DNA from: Candidatus Venteria ishoeyi
Lineage (GTDB): Bacteria; Pseudomonadota; Gammaproteobacteria; Beggiatoales; Beggiatoaceae
Assembly (NCBI RefSeq): GCF_030378065.1
Contig: NZ_JAUCGJ010000002.1
Location: 1 to 64,000 of the forward strand
DNA: 64,000 nucleotides
Reading direction: 5' to 3'
Below are positions 45,477-52,803 of the stretch, in pieces (the stretch's first letter is position 1; every line of letters starts with the position of its first letter). The translations under genes were made by a program, and so were the position numbers. The notes beneath the pieces were generated by a model that made no database searches, had not been told where the DNA came from, and worked only from the letters and a program-made list of their open reading frames with translations.

Positions 45477-46229
45477 ATGTCTTTTTTGAAAACAAACAGA
45501 ATAGTAATCATGTTGTGCATACTGCTCATTACTCAGGGTTGTGCTAATGCGCCTTTGGCACCGATTCCAGAAGATCCTATGGAAACGACTAACCGGGCGA
45601 TTTATGCATTTAATGAAGATCTGGATCGTATGATTCTAAAACCACTGGCAGGTATTTATATTGCAGCAGGATCTGAGTCTTTTCGCCAGGGTATTCGTAA
45701 CTTCTTTAATAACCTTGATGATGTCGTGGTTATTGCCAATGATCTCTTGCAATTAAAAATTGTCCAGGCAAGTCAGGATACGGGGCGTTTGCTACTCAAT
45801 ACCTCTGTTGGTTTTCTGGGTTTTTTTGATCCTGCTACAGAATATGGTTGGCCCAAACATGAAGAAGATTTTGGGCAGACCCTGGGATATTGGGGGGTTT
45901 TACCCGGGCCATATATTGTATTACCTTTTTTTGGTCCCAGTAATATACGTGATACTGCGGGGTTTATTGTTGATACTTATACCGATCCCCGTTTGGCTAT
46001 TCAAAATGATAATACAAGAAAAAGAGTCATGTACAGTACCACAACCTTAAAAATGATTGATAAACGGGTTCAACTCTTAGGGATAGAACGCGTGCTGCGC
46101 TCAGCCACAACCGATCCTTATGCTTTTGTGCGTAATGCTTATATACAACGCCGGGAAGCGCTGGTTAAAGATGGTCAGATCGACTCGACTGACGACGTAT
46201 CCGATGCGGATTTATTTGATGATTTGTAA
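45477..46229 (+). CDS. mlaA: MlaA (VacJ) family lipoprotein
   Basis: 250 residues from the ATG at 45477 (the frame extends to 45393 without support). Signal peptide with a lipobox (TQGC, Cys near 22). MlaA signature: DPMETTNRAIYAFNEDLDRM and GFFDPATEYGWPKHEEDFGQ, LGYWGVLPGPYIVLPFFGPS. It removes phospholipids from the outer membrane outer leaflet in the Mla pathway. No mlaBCDEF genes are in the window. The C-terminal tail is acidic. Confidence 0.93.
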   Translation: MSFLKTNRIVIMLCILLITQGCANAPLAPIPEDPMETTNRAIYAFNEDLDRMILKPLAGIYIAAGSESFRQGIRNFFNNLDDVVVIANDLLQLKIVQASQDTGRLLLNTSVGFLGFFDPATEYGWPKHEEDFGQTLGYWGVLPGPYIVLPFFGPSNIRDTAGFIVDTYTDPRLAIQNDNTRKRVMYSTTTLKMIDKRVQLLGIERVLRSATTDPYAFVRNAYIQRREALVKDGQIDSTDDVSDADLFDDL

Positions 46230-46241
46230 GAGGCATGGTTG

Positions 46242-46451
46242 ATGGATAGGGGGACTTTAGTCAATTTAGAAACTCGGATTGACGCCTTGATTGCGCATTG
46301 CGAGCAACTAAAACAGGAAAATAAGCAGTTACGCACAGAACAAGTACAACTTAAACAAGAACGCACCCGTTTAGTAGAAAAAACGGAATTAGCCAAAACC
46401 CGGATTAATGCCATGATTGAACGCTTAAAAGCCCTGGATCCAGAATCATAA
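46242..46451 (+). CDS. TIGR02449-family small coiled-coil protein (ZapB-like)
   Basis: 69 residues from the ATG at 46242, with GAGG upstream (a TTG one codon earlier is less likely). A single coiled coil (LETRIDALIAHCEQLKQENK...) as in ZapB. It sits upstream of zapA, a gammaproteobacterial arrangement. The likely role is Z-ring organisation at midcell, inferred from position and fold. Confidence 0.8.
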   Translation: MDRGTLVNLETRIDALIAHCEQLKQENKQLRTEQVQLKQERTRLVEKTELAKTRINAMIERLKALDPES

Positions 46452-46479
46452 GGTACCCAATGATGAGGAATTTCAGAAC

Positions 46480-46812
46480 ATGAGGCAACGTGCCAGACAG
46501 TTCACTTTACATATTCTTGATAAGGAATATGTCGTTGCCTGCCAGGAAGGTGAACGTGAGGATTTGAAAGCCTGCGCAGATTATCTCGCTCAACAGATGC
46601 AAATGATACGAGAAGGTGGTAAAGTAGTCGGTACAGAACGTTTACTGGTAATGGCTGCTTTAAATATCGTACATGAACTTTTACAATACAAAACTCAAAA
46701 AAACAGCTATACTGAGAACTTAGAAGATAAGGAAAAAGAGCAGAAAAAAATAGAAATTGAAATTCAACGCTTAGAACAAAAAATTTATGCAGCCTTGGAG
46801 GCTCAGCGTTAA
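46480..46812 (+). CDS. zapA: Cell division protein ZapA
   Basis: 110 residues with the ZapA core: FTLHILDKEYVVACQEGERE, LKACADYLAQQMQMIREGGKV, and GTERLLVMAALNIVHELL, followed by a long C-terminal coiled coil. ZapA crosslinks FtsZ filaments. It is followed by the 6S RNA gene, then fau, which is the conserved gammaproteobacterial order. Confidence 0.93.
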   Translation: MRQRARQFTLHILDKEYVVACQEGEREDLKACADYLAQQMQMIREGGKVVGTERLLVMAALNIVHELLQYKTQKNSYTENLEDKEKEQKKIEIEIQRLEQKIYAALEAQR

Positions 46813-46844
46813 AATCTGAATTTCTGCTTTTTATCCAACCGGTT

Positions 46845-47021
46845 TGGTGTTCCTCTGGCTGCCGGATGCAGCAAATGCTTGAACCTAGACTCAGATAGAT
46901 CGGAGACAGAGAATCTGTGCTGTTGTGCATACTCATTTATTGAGGAGCCTGATGCGCAATTAATGTTTCCACTTGAACCATACCGGTTCGAGACGATCCA
47001 TCCGCACCTGGGGAACACCTC
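46845..47021 (+). ncRNA. ssrS: 6S RNA
   Basis: Between zapA and fau, the conserved ssrS locus. About 177 bases with complementary ends (GGTGTTCCTCTGG and CCTGGGGAACACC) and CTTGAACC-type internal elements, including the second-half motif ACTTGAACCATACCGGTT. 6S RNA mimics an open promoter and holds sigma-70 RNA polymerase in stationary phase. The 5' and 3' ends are approximate. Confidence 0.8.
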
Positions 47022-47033
47022 TTAATTATGAAT

Positions 47034-47057
47034 CCCGCTAAGCAGCGGGTTTTTTTT
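47034..47057 (+). terminator. Rho-independent terminator after 6S RNA
   Basis: CCCGCT-AAGC-AGCGGG followed by eight T residues. It lies just upstream of the fau start at 47061, so it ends 6S RNA (and zapA) transcription and must leave a separate way to express fau, by read-through or 6S-processed transcripts. Confidence 0.9.
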
Positions 47058-47060
47058 GTC

Positions 47061-47639
47061 ATGAATCAAGCATTAAGACAACAGTTACGCCAGCAACGCC
47101 GAATGCTCTCCCCTCATCAGCAAAAATCACATGCACAGCATCTGGCTAGACATTTAGGACATCACCCCCGATTTTTACGTAGTCAGCATATTGCCTGTTA
47201 TCTAGCCAATGATGGAGAATTGGATCTCAAGCCTTTGATAAACAAACTCTGGGGCATGGGAAAATCCTGTTACCTGCCGGTTTTGCAGGCACACCGCCAA
47301 GCATTGTGGTTTTGTCCTTATACGCCAGATTCAGTAATGCAAAAAAACCACTTTGGTATTCTCGAACCGCAAAACAGAACAGCCATGCGTCCACCATGGG
47401 CATTAGATATGGTTTTGATGCCATTGGTGGGGTTTGATGCAATGGGCAATCGCTTGGGCATGGGTGGCGGATTTTATGATCGTAGTTTTGCTTATTTGCA
47501 GCGCAATACATATTACCAACAACCCACTTTGGTGGGTGTCGCTCATCAATTACAACAGGTAGGCACGCTGCAAGGTAATTTCTGGGATGTGCCAATGCGC
47601 TTATTTGCAACCGAAAAAGGTGTGTTTGATTGCACTTAA
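47061..47639 (+). CDS. fau: 5-formyltetrahydrofolate cyclo-ligase
   Basis: 192 residues from the ATG at 47061; a longer frame to 47028 would run through the terminator. Motifs: RRMLSPHQQ, GWxxF/GFDAMGNRLGMGGGFYDRSF near 135-155. Makes 5,10-methenyltetrahydrofolate from 5-formyl-THF. Linked to 6S RNA in most gammaproteobacteria (ygfA), where the pair affects persister formation. No good Shine-Dalgarno sequence is visible; the terminator T-run is just upstream. Confidence 0.9.
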   Translation: MNQALRQQLRQQRRMLSPHQQKSHAQHLARHLGHHPRFLRSQHIACYLANDGELDLKPLINKLWGMGKSCYLPVLQAHRQALWFCPYTPDSVMQKNHFGILEPQNRTAMRPPWALDMVLMPLVGFDAMGNRLGMGGGFYDRSFAYLQRNTYYQQPTLVGVAHQLQQVGTLQGNFWDVPMRLFATEKGVFDCT

Positions 47640-47796
47640 ACTGAGTTCGGTATAAGCTTCTTTCAGTAGCTGAACTTGACTGATTTTCATTAAAAAACCT
47701 TACATTGATTTCAGATTATTTAATGGCAAGTTATTTGCTGAAGTTACGCAGTACAATAATACGATTATTAAATTTTACTTTTTCTTAAAGCTGAAC

Positions 47797-49131
47797 ATGT
47801 TGATATCTTCCCTGTTTTATTCATTATTAGCTTCTATCGGTGTTTTGCTTGGTAGCGACACTAGCATGGTTGAAGCAGCGATTCAGGCGCGCCAACTCCA
47901 AGCTGAGGCGAGGCGTGCCAATGCTGAGCTGTCAATGATACAACACAGCAATCCCTTGCCTGAATCAGGTGGGGAAAACAGACTGGAGAAAATTAACGCT
48001 GAACAATTGCCTGAGTCGATAACACCCATTACAGCCGATGATGCGCTACCCTTATCAATTACCGTGGATGAAACTGATGATAATATGCCGTTATTGATTG
48101 AAATGGCAGATGGCCCGGTAGACGATGCACGGGATTATGAATTTATTGATCACCCGCCTTCAAATGATAAGAAATATCTGCATTATCCTGACTGGTTCAA
48201 AAAAAGTCAGTTAAATTTACATCATGATTTAAAAGTGGCGGCAAAACAAAACAAAAATTTATTATTGTATTTTGCTGCACCAAATTGTGCTTATTGTGAG
48301 CAGTTACAGGATGTTATCCTAGAACAACCTGATATTAAAACCTATATCCGGCATTATTTTGACGTGGTGGGCATTAATGCGATGGGCGGCATTGTACTCA
48401 CCACCCCTGAAGGCATTCTGACAACAGAAAGTGAATACGCAGCCTCCGAAGAAACCTATTTCACCCCCTCATTATTGTTTTATGTCTATGATAAAACACT
48501 GAAAAAAGCACATTCTGTCTTACGCCTGCGGGGTTATTACCCGGCTTATGTAATTCGTGCTGCATTAGATTATGTACAGGGTAAGGAATATCTCAAAGAA
48601 AGTTTTAATGAATATATTGCCGCAGTAAAACCACCACCGCCAAAAGATTATACGCTACATAAAAATCCCTTGTTTATGCTGCCACCTTATCAATTAGAAC
48701 GCAGAAAAACACCCGGAAAAAGACCATTACTGGTGATTTTTGAACAGGGGCAATGTCATGCCTGTGACCGTTTTCATCAACAGCACATGACCAATCCAGA
48801 TATTCTTGAAAAATTAAAACAAATGGAAGTGGTACAATTCAATTTGCAGGGGGACACACCATTAACCACGCCGCAGGGACGAAAACTTACAGCCAGTGCA
48901 TGGGCTAAAAAATTAGGTTTATTTTATACACCTTCTCTTCTATTTTTTGATGAGTGGGGACGTGAAATTTTACGCATCGAATCGATTGTTGGTTTGCACC
49001 GTTTGAATGTCGCGCTGGATTTCGTGCTGGAACAGGGCTATCGCAATTATGGACCTAATCTGATGCGTTGGTATATGCATAAATTGCGTAACCAATCAAA
49101 GCAGCAGCGAACATTAATGAATAAGAAGTAA
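47797..49131 (+). CDS. Two-domain thioredoxin-like protein
   Basis: 444 residues with a possible N-terminal signal (about 1-20, weak), an unstructured acidic region (about 30-115), then two thioredoxin-like domains: first CAYC at 164-167, second CHAC at 320-323, each with a later cis-Pro TPSLLF motif. Two redox-active CxxC sites suggest a disulfide reductase or isomerase, in the style of SoxW. If the signal is real it works in the periplasm. It sits upstream of the signalling cluster; whether they share transcription is unclear. Confidence 0.7.
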   Translation: MLISSLFYSLLASIGVLLGSDTSMVEAAIQARQLQAEARRANAELSMIQHSNPLPESGGENRLEKINAEQLPESITPITADDALPLSITVDETDDNMPLLIEMADGPVDDARDYEFIDHPPSNDKKYLHYPDWFKKSQLNLHHDLKVAAKQNKNLLLYFAAPNCAYCEQLQDVILEQPDIKTYIRHYFDVVGINAMGGIVLTTPEGILTTESEYAASEETYFTPSLLFYVYDKTLKKAHSVLRLRGYYPAYVIRAALDYVQGKEYLKESFNEYIAAVKPPPPKDYTLHKNPLFMLPPYQLERRKTPGKRPLLVIFEQGQCHACDRFHQQHMTNPDILEKLKQMEVVQFNLQGDTPLTTPQGRKLTASAWAKKLGLFYTPSLLFFDEWGREILRIESIVGLHRLNVALDFVLEQGYRNYGPNLMRWYMHKLRNQSKQQRTLMNKK

Positions 49132-49237
49132 GAATAGGATTTTTAGTACCGAAATAGACTATGATAAGTCGGGTGGTATATAAAAACACGGCAAGTGTGA
49201 TGTTATTAATATGCTTTAAGATAAAAGGAGAAAACGA

Positions 49238-49600
49238 ATGCGTGATGATATGATCATGGCTGCATTAAATGAGTTAAATAGCAGTTCCGCAGATATTGAA
49301 GCTTCAGCCGTTATTTCTACCGATGGACTGGTGCTCTCAGCAATTTTGCCACAAACAATGGATGAAGATCGTGTTGGAGCAATGGCTGCTGCAATGTTAT
49401 CTTTAGGGGATCGCACTGCTTCAGAATTAGCGCGCGGTAATCTTGAACAGGTGCTGATAAAAGGTAGCGCCGGTTATGTACTGATGATGTATGCAGGTGA
49501 AAATACTGTTGTCAGCGTTGTAACAAATGCCAGTGCAAAGCTGGGACTAATTTTTCTGGATGTTAAACGCTCTGCTGAGGCTATCAGCAAACTGGTATAA
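49238..49600 (+). CDS. Roadblock/LC7 domain protein (MglB-like)
   Basis: 120 residues, all one roadblock domain (ALNELNSSSADIEASAVIST, GAMAAAMLSLGDRTASELAR, then NLEQVLIKGSAGYVLMM). In bacteria these proteins are often regulators or GAPs of the small GTPases MglA and CvnD. A matching GTPase is 1.8 kb downstream, and the two flank CZB and pseudo-receiver genes. A strong AAGGAG precedes the ATG. Confidence 0.9.
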   Translation: MRDDMIMAALNELNSSSADIEASAVISTDGLVLSAILPQTMDEDRVGAMAAAMLSLGDRTASELARGNLEQVLIKGSAGYVLMMYAGENTVVSVVTNASAKLGLIFLDVKRSAEAISKLV

Positions 49601-49640
49601 ACATTTATCGTAATGAAAATAATACGATGGAGAACAGACA

Positions 49641-50000
49641 ATGGCGGGTAAAGCCTTTTTTTTGCAACGCCTCAACGATCATGTGCAATATTTGAAAAAA
49701 ATCAATGCCACCTTAGAAGGTAAGAGTGATTTTCAAGGTACTGCGCACACTGATTGTAAATTGGGGCAATGGATTTATGGTGAAGGTGCTGATGAAGTCG
49801 CCTCCCTGTCCGATCCTAAAGCACAGGAAACATTTGATGCGCTGAAAGAACCCCATGAAAAATTTCATGATATCAGCAAAGATGCGCTGGCTAAAAAAAT
49901 AGCGGGAGATGAAGAAGGGGCGCGTAGAGCAGAAACGGATATGCATGTCTTATCCACCAATATTTATAACAAATTATTAGATTTAGACGGCATGTCTTAA
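49641..50000 (+). CDS. CZB-domain protein (zinc-binding chemoreceptor-type domain), stand-alone
   Basis: 119 residues, entirely a CZB domain: RLNDHVQYLKKINATL with the first His, HTDCKLGQW with His and Cys (HxxC), and HEKFHDIS with the later His. CZB domains bind zinc with three His and one Cys and usually sit at the C-terminus of chemoreceptors or diguanylate cyclases, sensing zinc or hypochlorous acid. Here it is free-standing and lies 40 bases after the roadblock gene, in the same unit. Confidence 0.85.
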   Translation: MAGKAFFLQRLNDHVQYLKKINATLEGKSDFQGTAHTDCKLGQWIYGEGADEVASLSDPKAQETFDALKEPHEKFHDISKDALAKKIAGDEEGARRAETDMHVLSTNIYNKLLDLDGMS

Positions 50001-50030
50001 TTAAGCTAAACACAGCTTAATTAATTTTTT
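49999..50030 (+). terminator. Rho-independent terminator after the CZB gene
   Basis: AATTAAGCT-AAACAC-AGCTTAATT, followed by AATTTTTTAT. The stem begins inside the stop codon of the CZB gene. It divides the cluster into a roadblock-CZB part and a downstream part, unless antitermination occurs. Confidence 0.8.
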
Positions 50031-50032
50031 AT

Positions 50033-50068
50033 AGCAAAAACAGTGTTTTATAAAATACTGTTTTTGCT
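50033..50068. terminator. Second hairpin between CZB and pseudo-receiver genes
   Basis: AGCAAAAACAGT and ACTGTTTTTGCT are perfect 12-bp arms around a 12-base AT-rich loop. The arms are A/T-rich with runs of A and T that could terminate in either direction. It directly follows the terminator at 49999. Confidence 0.55.
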
Positions 50069-50161
50069 TAGGATTGAATATCCAGAAATTTATAATAAGC
50101 TGTTGGAACTGGATCAAATGTCCTGATTTCCAATCAGTATAATCAGGATTTTGCATTATCA

Positions 50162-51355
50162 ATGATGCCAAACTCAACGAAAAACCCGATACGCATTATG
50201 AAACAGGGGATGGATACCCGTACATCTGATATGCTGAAAATGGTATTTGAAAAACATGCGCAAGCGGCTTTTATTCTGGTTGAAGAAACGCAGGCCGAAG
50301 CGTGTATTTTTGATATGGATACATTAGGCTCTAAAGCACTGTGGGAAATTTATCAACAACAACACCCAGCTATGCCCACTTTGGTATTGTCATTATATGA
50401 CTGGGTTGGTAAAAAGCACCTGTTTATCAAAAAGCCAGTTAAGTTAACCATCCTATTAGAACAACTTACATTATTAAAACAACAAGTCGAACAATTTCGC
50501 CTTACTTTAACTGAATTGATACCTGCAAGCCAGACTGAAACCCAGACTAAAGCAGGTACTGCTTCTCCTAAAAAGCAAACACAGGATGTCAAACACACAA
50601 CTCAAACATTAGAGCAATATCAACAACATTATTTTAGCCAATATGCTGATAACAGGATTTGTGGTGAGCATCCTGACATTAACCTGAAAGATCGTAAAGC
50701 AGTTGCCAGCATCAGTTATCATGCCAATGAATATTTTCAAGGTTTATTCAGCAAAGCCATGCATTTGGCAAAACAACAGCAGTGCTGTATTCACATTCAG
50801 GGATTTTTTGGTGAGTTACTGATTCATCCAGCTAAAAATCGTTTATTATCCAGTGTGCAGGAAGAACGTTTATTTACGATGGCAACCATGCCAATTAAGG
50901 CTGAACATGTGAAAATGCTGACAGTGCCGCCGGAAGAATTAGAACAACAGATTAAAACTGCCAGTGTTGCGTTTTATCATTATTATTTAGAACAATTCAC
51001 CTGGAAACTGTCGCTGTGGACTGCGCGTGGTCGTATCATGGCTGACACACCGCTGGATCAAGCCATTGTTTTATCACGCTGGCCGAATTTTACGCGTTTA
51101 TTGATCCCCCCCCATGCCATGCAGATCACCGCACTGTGGATAGAAACAGCTTGCAGTCTGGCAGAAACGGCTCGTTTATTGGAAATTCCACAACGCGATG
51201 TGTTTACTTTTTATAATGCGGTATATGCCATTGGTCTGGCATATCCCGATCATCAAACCAAAGATCATCACAAAACGCTAAAACTCAGTGCTAAACACAC
51301 TGAACAACGGGGCTTGTTCAGAAAAATTTTGTCACACCTTGGACTAAAGATTTAA
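50162..51355 (+). CDS. Pseudo-receiver protein of unknown function, 397 aa
   Basis: Residues about 10-115 look like a receiver fold without normal chemistry: EACIFDMDTLGS around the phosphoacceptor position and IKKPVKLTILLEQL at the end. A low-complexity Gln/Thr linker (about 120-165) follows, then a 220-residue C-terminal domain (HPDINLKDRKAVASISY..., ETACSLAETARLLEIPQRDVF, the latter helix-turn-helix-like). I do not recognise the C-terminal family. It lies 7 bases before the GTPase gene, so the two are co-translated. Two Met codons begin the frame; an internal start is possible, as no strong Shine-Dalgarno is seen. Confidence 0.65.
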   Translation: MMPNSTKNPIRIMKQGMDTRTSDMLKMVFEKHAQAAFILVEETQAEACIFDMDTLGSKALWEIYQQQHPAMPTLVLSLYDWVGKKHLFIKKPVKLTILLEQLTLLKQQVEQFRLTLTELIPASQTETQTKAGTASPKKQTQDVKHTTQTLEQYQQHYFSQYADNRICGEHPDINLKDRKAVASISYHANEYFQGLFSKAMHLAKQQQCCIHIQGFFGELLIHPAKNRLLSSVQEERLFTMATMPIKAEHVKMLTVPPEELEQQIKTASVAFYHYYLEQFTWKLSLWTARGRIMADTPLDQAIVLSRWPNFTRLLIPPHAMQITALWIETACSLAETARLLEIPQRDVFTFYNAVYAIGLAYPDHQTKDHHKTLKLSAKHTEQRGLFRKILSHLGLKI

Positions 51356-51361
51356 AATATT

Positions 51362-51901
51362 ATGGCAGATTATAAAATTATTTTTACCGGCCCCTCTGGT
51401 GCGGGCAAAACTACCGCCATTACTGCTTTAAGTGATATTGCCACCATCCGCACCGATGCTGCTTCCAATGAAATACTCGATAGTTATATTGGCAAAAAAG
51501 GGATTACTGTAGCAATGGATTATGGGCTGATGAAGCTGGGTAATCGCGATAAAATTCATCTGTATGGTACGCCAGGGCAAGAACGCTTTGACTTTATGTG
51601 GGAGATTCTTATTAAGGGTGGTTTGGGATTAATTCTATTGATTGATCATGCCCACCGTTATCCTATTCGGGAAATGAAAGCGTTTTTACATGCTTTTAGA
51701 GATTTCTTAAAAGAGGGTAAGCTTGTTATTGGTATTACGCGCATGGATGTCAAACCTGAACCAGGCCTGGAACTCTATTACGAGCACTTCAGAGCATTAA
51801 ACATCAATCCACCAATATTTGAAATTGATGCCCGTAATAAACAGGATGTTTCTTTATTGGTGCAAGCCTTATTATATTCACTTGATCCCGGTATAACATA
51901 A
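51362..51901 (+). CDS. Small GTPase, COG2229/MglA-like
   Basis: 179 residues. G1 GPSGAGKTT at about 9-17, G3 YGTPGQERFD near 71-80, G4 TRMD near 123, G5-like IDARNKQD near 158. This is the family of bacterial Ras-like GTPases (MglA, CvnD, Arl-like), with TPGQ in G3. MglA controls polarity and gliding with its roadblock partner MglB. A roadblock protein is encoded upstream in the same cluster. The spacing to both neighbours is short. Confidence 0.88.
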   Translation: MADYKIIFTGPSGAGKTTAITALSDIATIRTDAASNEILDSYIGKKGITVAMDYGLMKLGNRDKIHLYGTPGQERFDFMWEILIKGGLGLILLIDHAHRYPIREMKAFLHAFRDFLKEGKLVIGITRMDVKPEPGLELYYEHFRALNINPPIFEIDARNKQDVSLLVQALLYSLDPGIT

Positions 51902-51916
51902 TAGGAACCCCATTTT

Positions 51917-52684
51917 TTGTTTCATCGTCCCCCCCCTGCTTCAGATATTGCAGAAGAAGAAAATCCTTACCTTTTATCATTTTCTGATATTCTCGCGGGT
52001 TTATTGGCTATTTTTATTTTGGCATTGATCGCCTTGATGATTAAACTGGATCAACAAACTGATTTAGCCCAGGAAACCCGCCAAAAAGTACAACAAGCTT
52101 TACTTGAATTAGCGCAGGTTGAAGAAATGCGCCGGGAATTATTGGAAGAGGTGAAACGCAAGCTGGCATTGCAAAATGTGCAGGTGGAAATCACTGATAA
52201 TTACTCTGTACTCAGTATTCCAGAAACTCAACTCCATTTTAAATCCGGTCACTACACAATCCCGGAGGCTAAATACAAAACCGTGTCTCTCATTGGTGGC
52301 GTGCTGGAAAAAGCCTTGCACGCTTCGGGACGCTTAAATCTTATTGATACCATTTTTATTGAAGGCCATACCGATAGCCAACCACTGACGCATTCAGATA
52401 TGGGCAATTGGGGCTTATCCACCTATCGTGCAATTGCACTATGGAAATTCTGGAGCGAAAAACCCGGTGCTCAAAAACAATTTAAACGCATGAAAAATCG
52501 TCAGGGCAAACCATTGTTTTCAGTCAGCGGTTATGCTGCCACCCGGCGTTTATTCAAAAATGATTTTACCCCGCAAATACGCCAGAAAAACCGCCGCATA
52601 GACCTGCGCTTTACCATGCGCACCCCGCTCAGCGGTGATCTGATGAAAATGCTGGAAGATTTTAAACAATCAGGCATCCAGTAG
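51917..52684 (+). CDS. MotB/OmpA-like stator-type protein
   Basis: 255 residues from a TTG at 51917, AGGA upstream. One N-terminal membrane helix with an acidic residue at its start (FSDILAGLLAIFILALIALM), a coiled coil (about 45-85), then an OmpA-like peptidoglycan-binding domain (EGHTDSQPL near 150, RRIDLRFT near 220). The Asp in FSDI corresponds to the proton-channel Asp of MotB/ExbD-type subunits and of ZorB. No MotA/ZorA-type partner gene is adjacent. The link with the GTPase and roadblock genes suggests a motility or envelope motor element, but this is inference. Confidence 0.75.
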   Translation: MFHRPPPASDIAEEENPYLLSFSDILAGLLAIFILALIALMIKLDQQTDLAQETRQKVQQALLELAQVEEMRRELLEEVKRKLALQNVQVEITDNYSVLSIPETQLHFKSGHYTIPEAKYKTVSLIGGVLEKALHASGRLNLIDTIFIEGHTDSQPLTHSDMGNWGLSTYRAIALWKFWSEKPGAQKQFKRMKNRQGKPLFSVSGYAATRRLFKNDFTPQIRQKNRRIDLRFTMRTPLSGDLMKMLEDFKQSGIQ

Positions 52685-52803
52685 AATAAGCTGAATTTGA
52701 TTGAGGAAGGCGGAATGTCTGGTCGAGCGTGTACTCATCACAAAACCAATTCATGCCTTGCTACTTTTTCTGGCGGTGCTGGCTTGAAGCAACTAGTGCC
52801 GCC

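Noticed and set aside
47028-47060. Extended N-terminus of the fau product
   Set aside because: The extra codons cover the 6S RNA terminator hairpin and T-run; the ATG at 47061 is the natural start.
51917-52684. Zorya-type defence (ZorB) reading of the stator-like gene
   Set aside because: No ZorA, ZorC, ZorD or ZorE-like gene is adjacent; GTPase and roadblock neighbours point to another context.
52685-52803. A short plus-strand hydrophobic frame (ITKPIHALLLFLAVLA) after the stator-like gene
   Set aside because: No start codon with a ribosome site, no continuation, and too short to assign; it may be a relic but cannot be supported.
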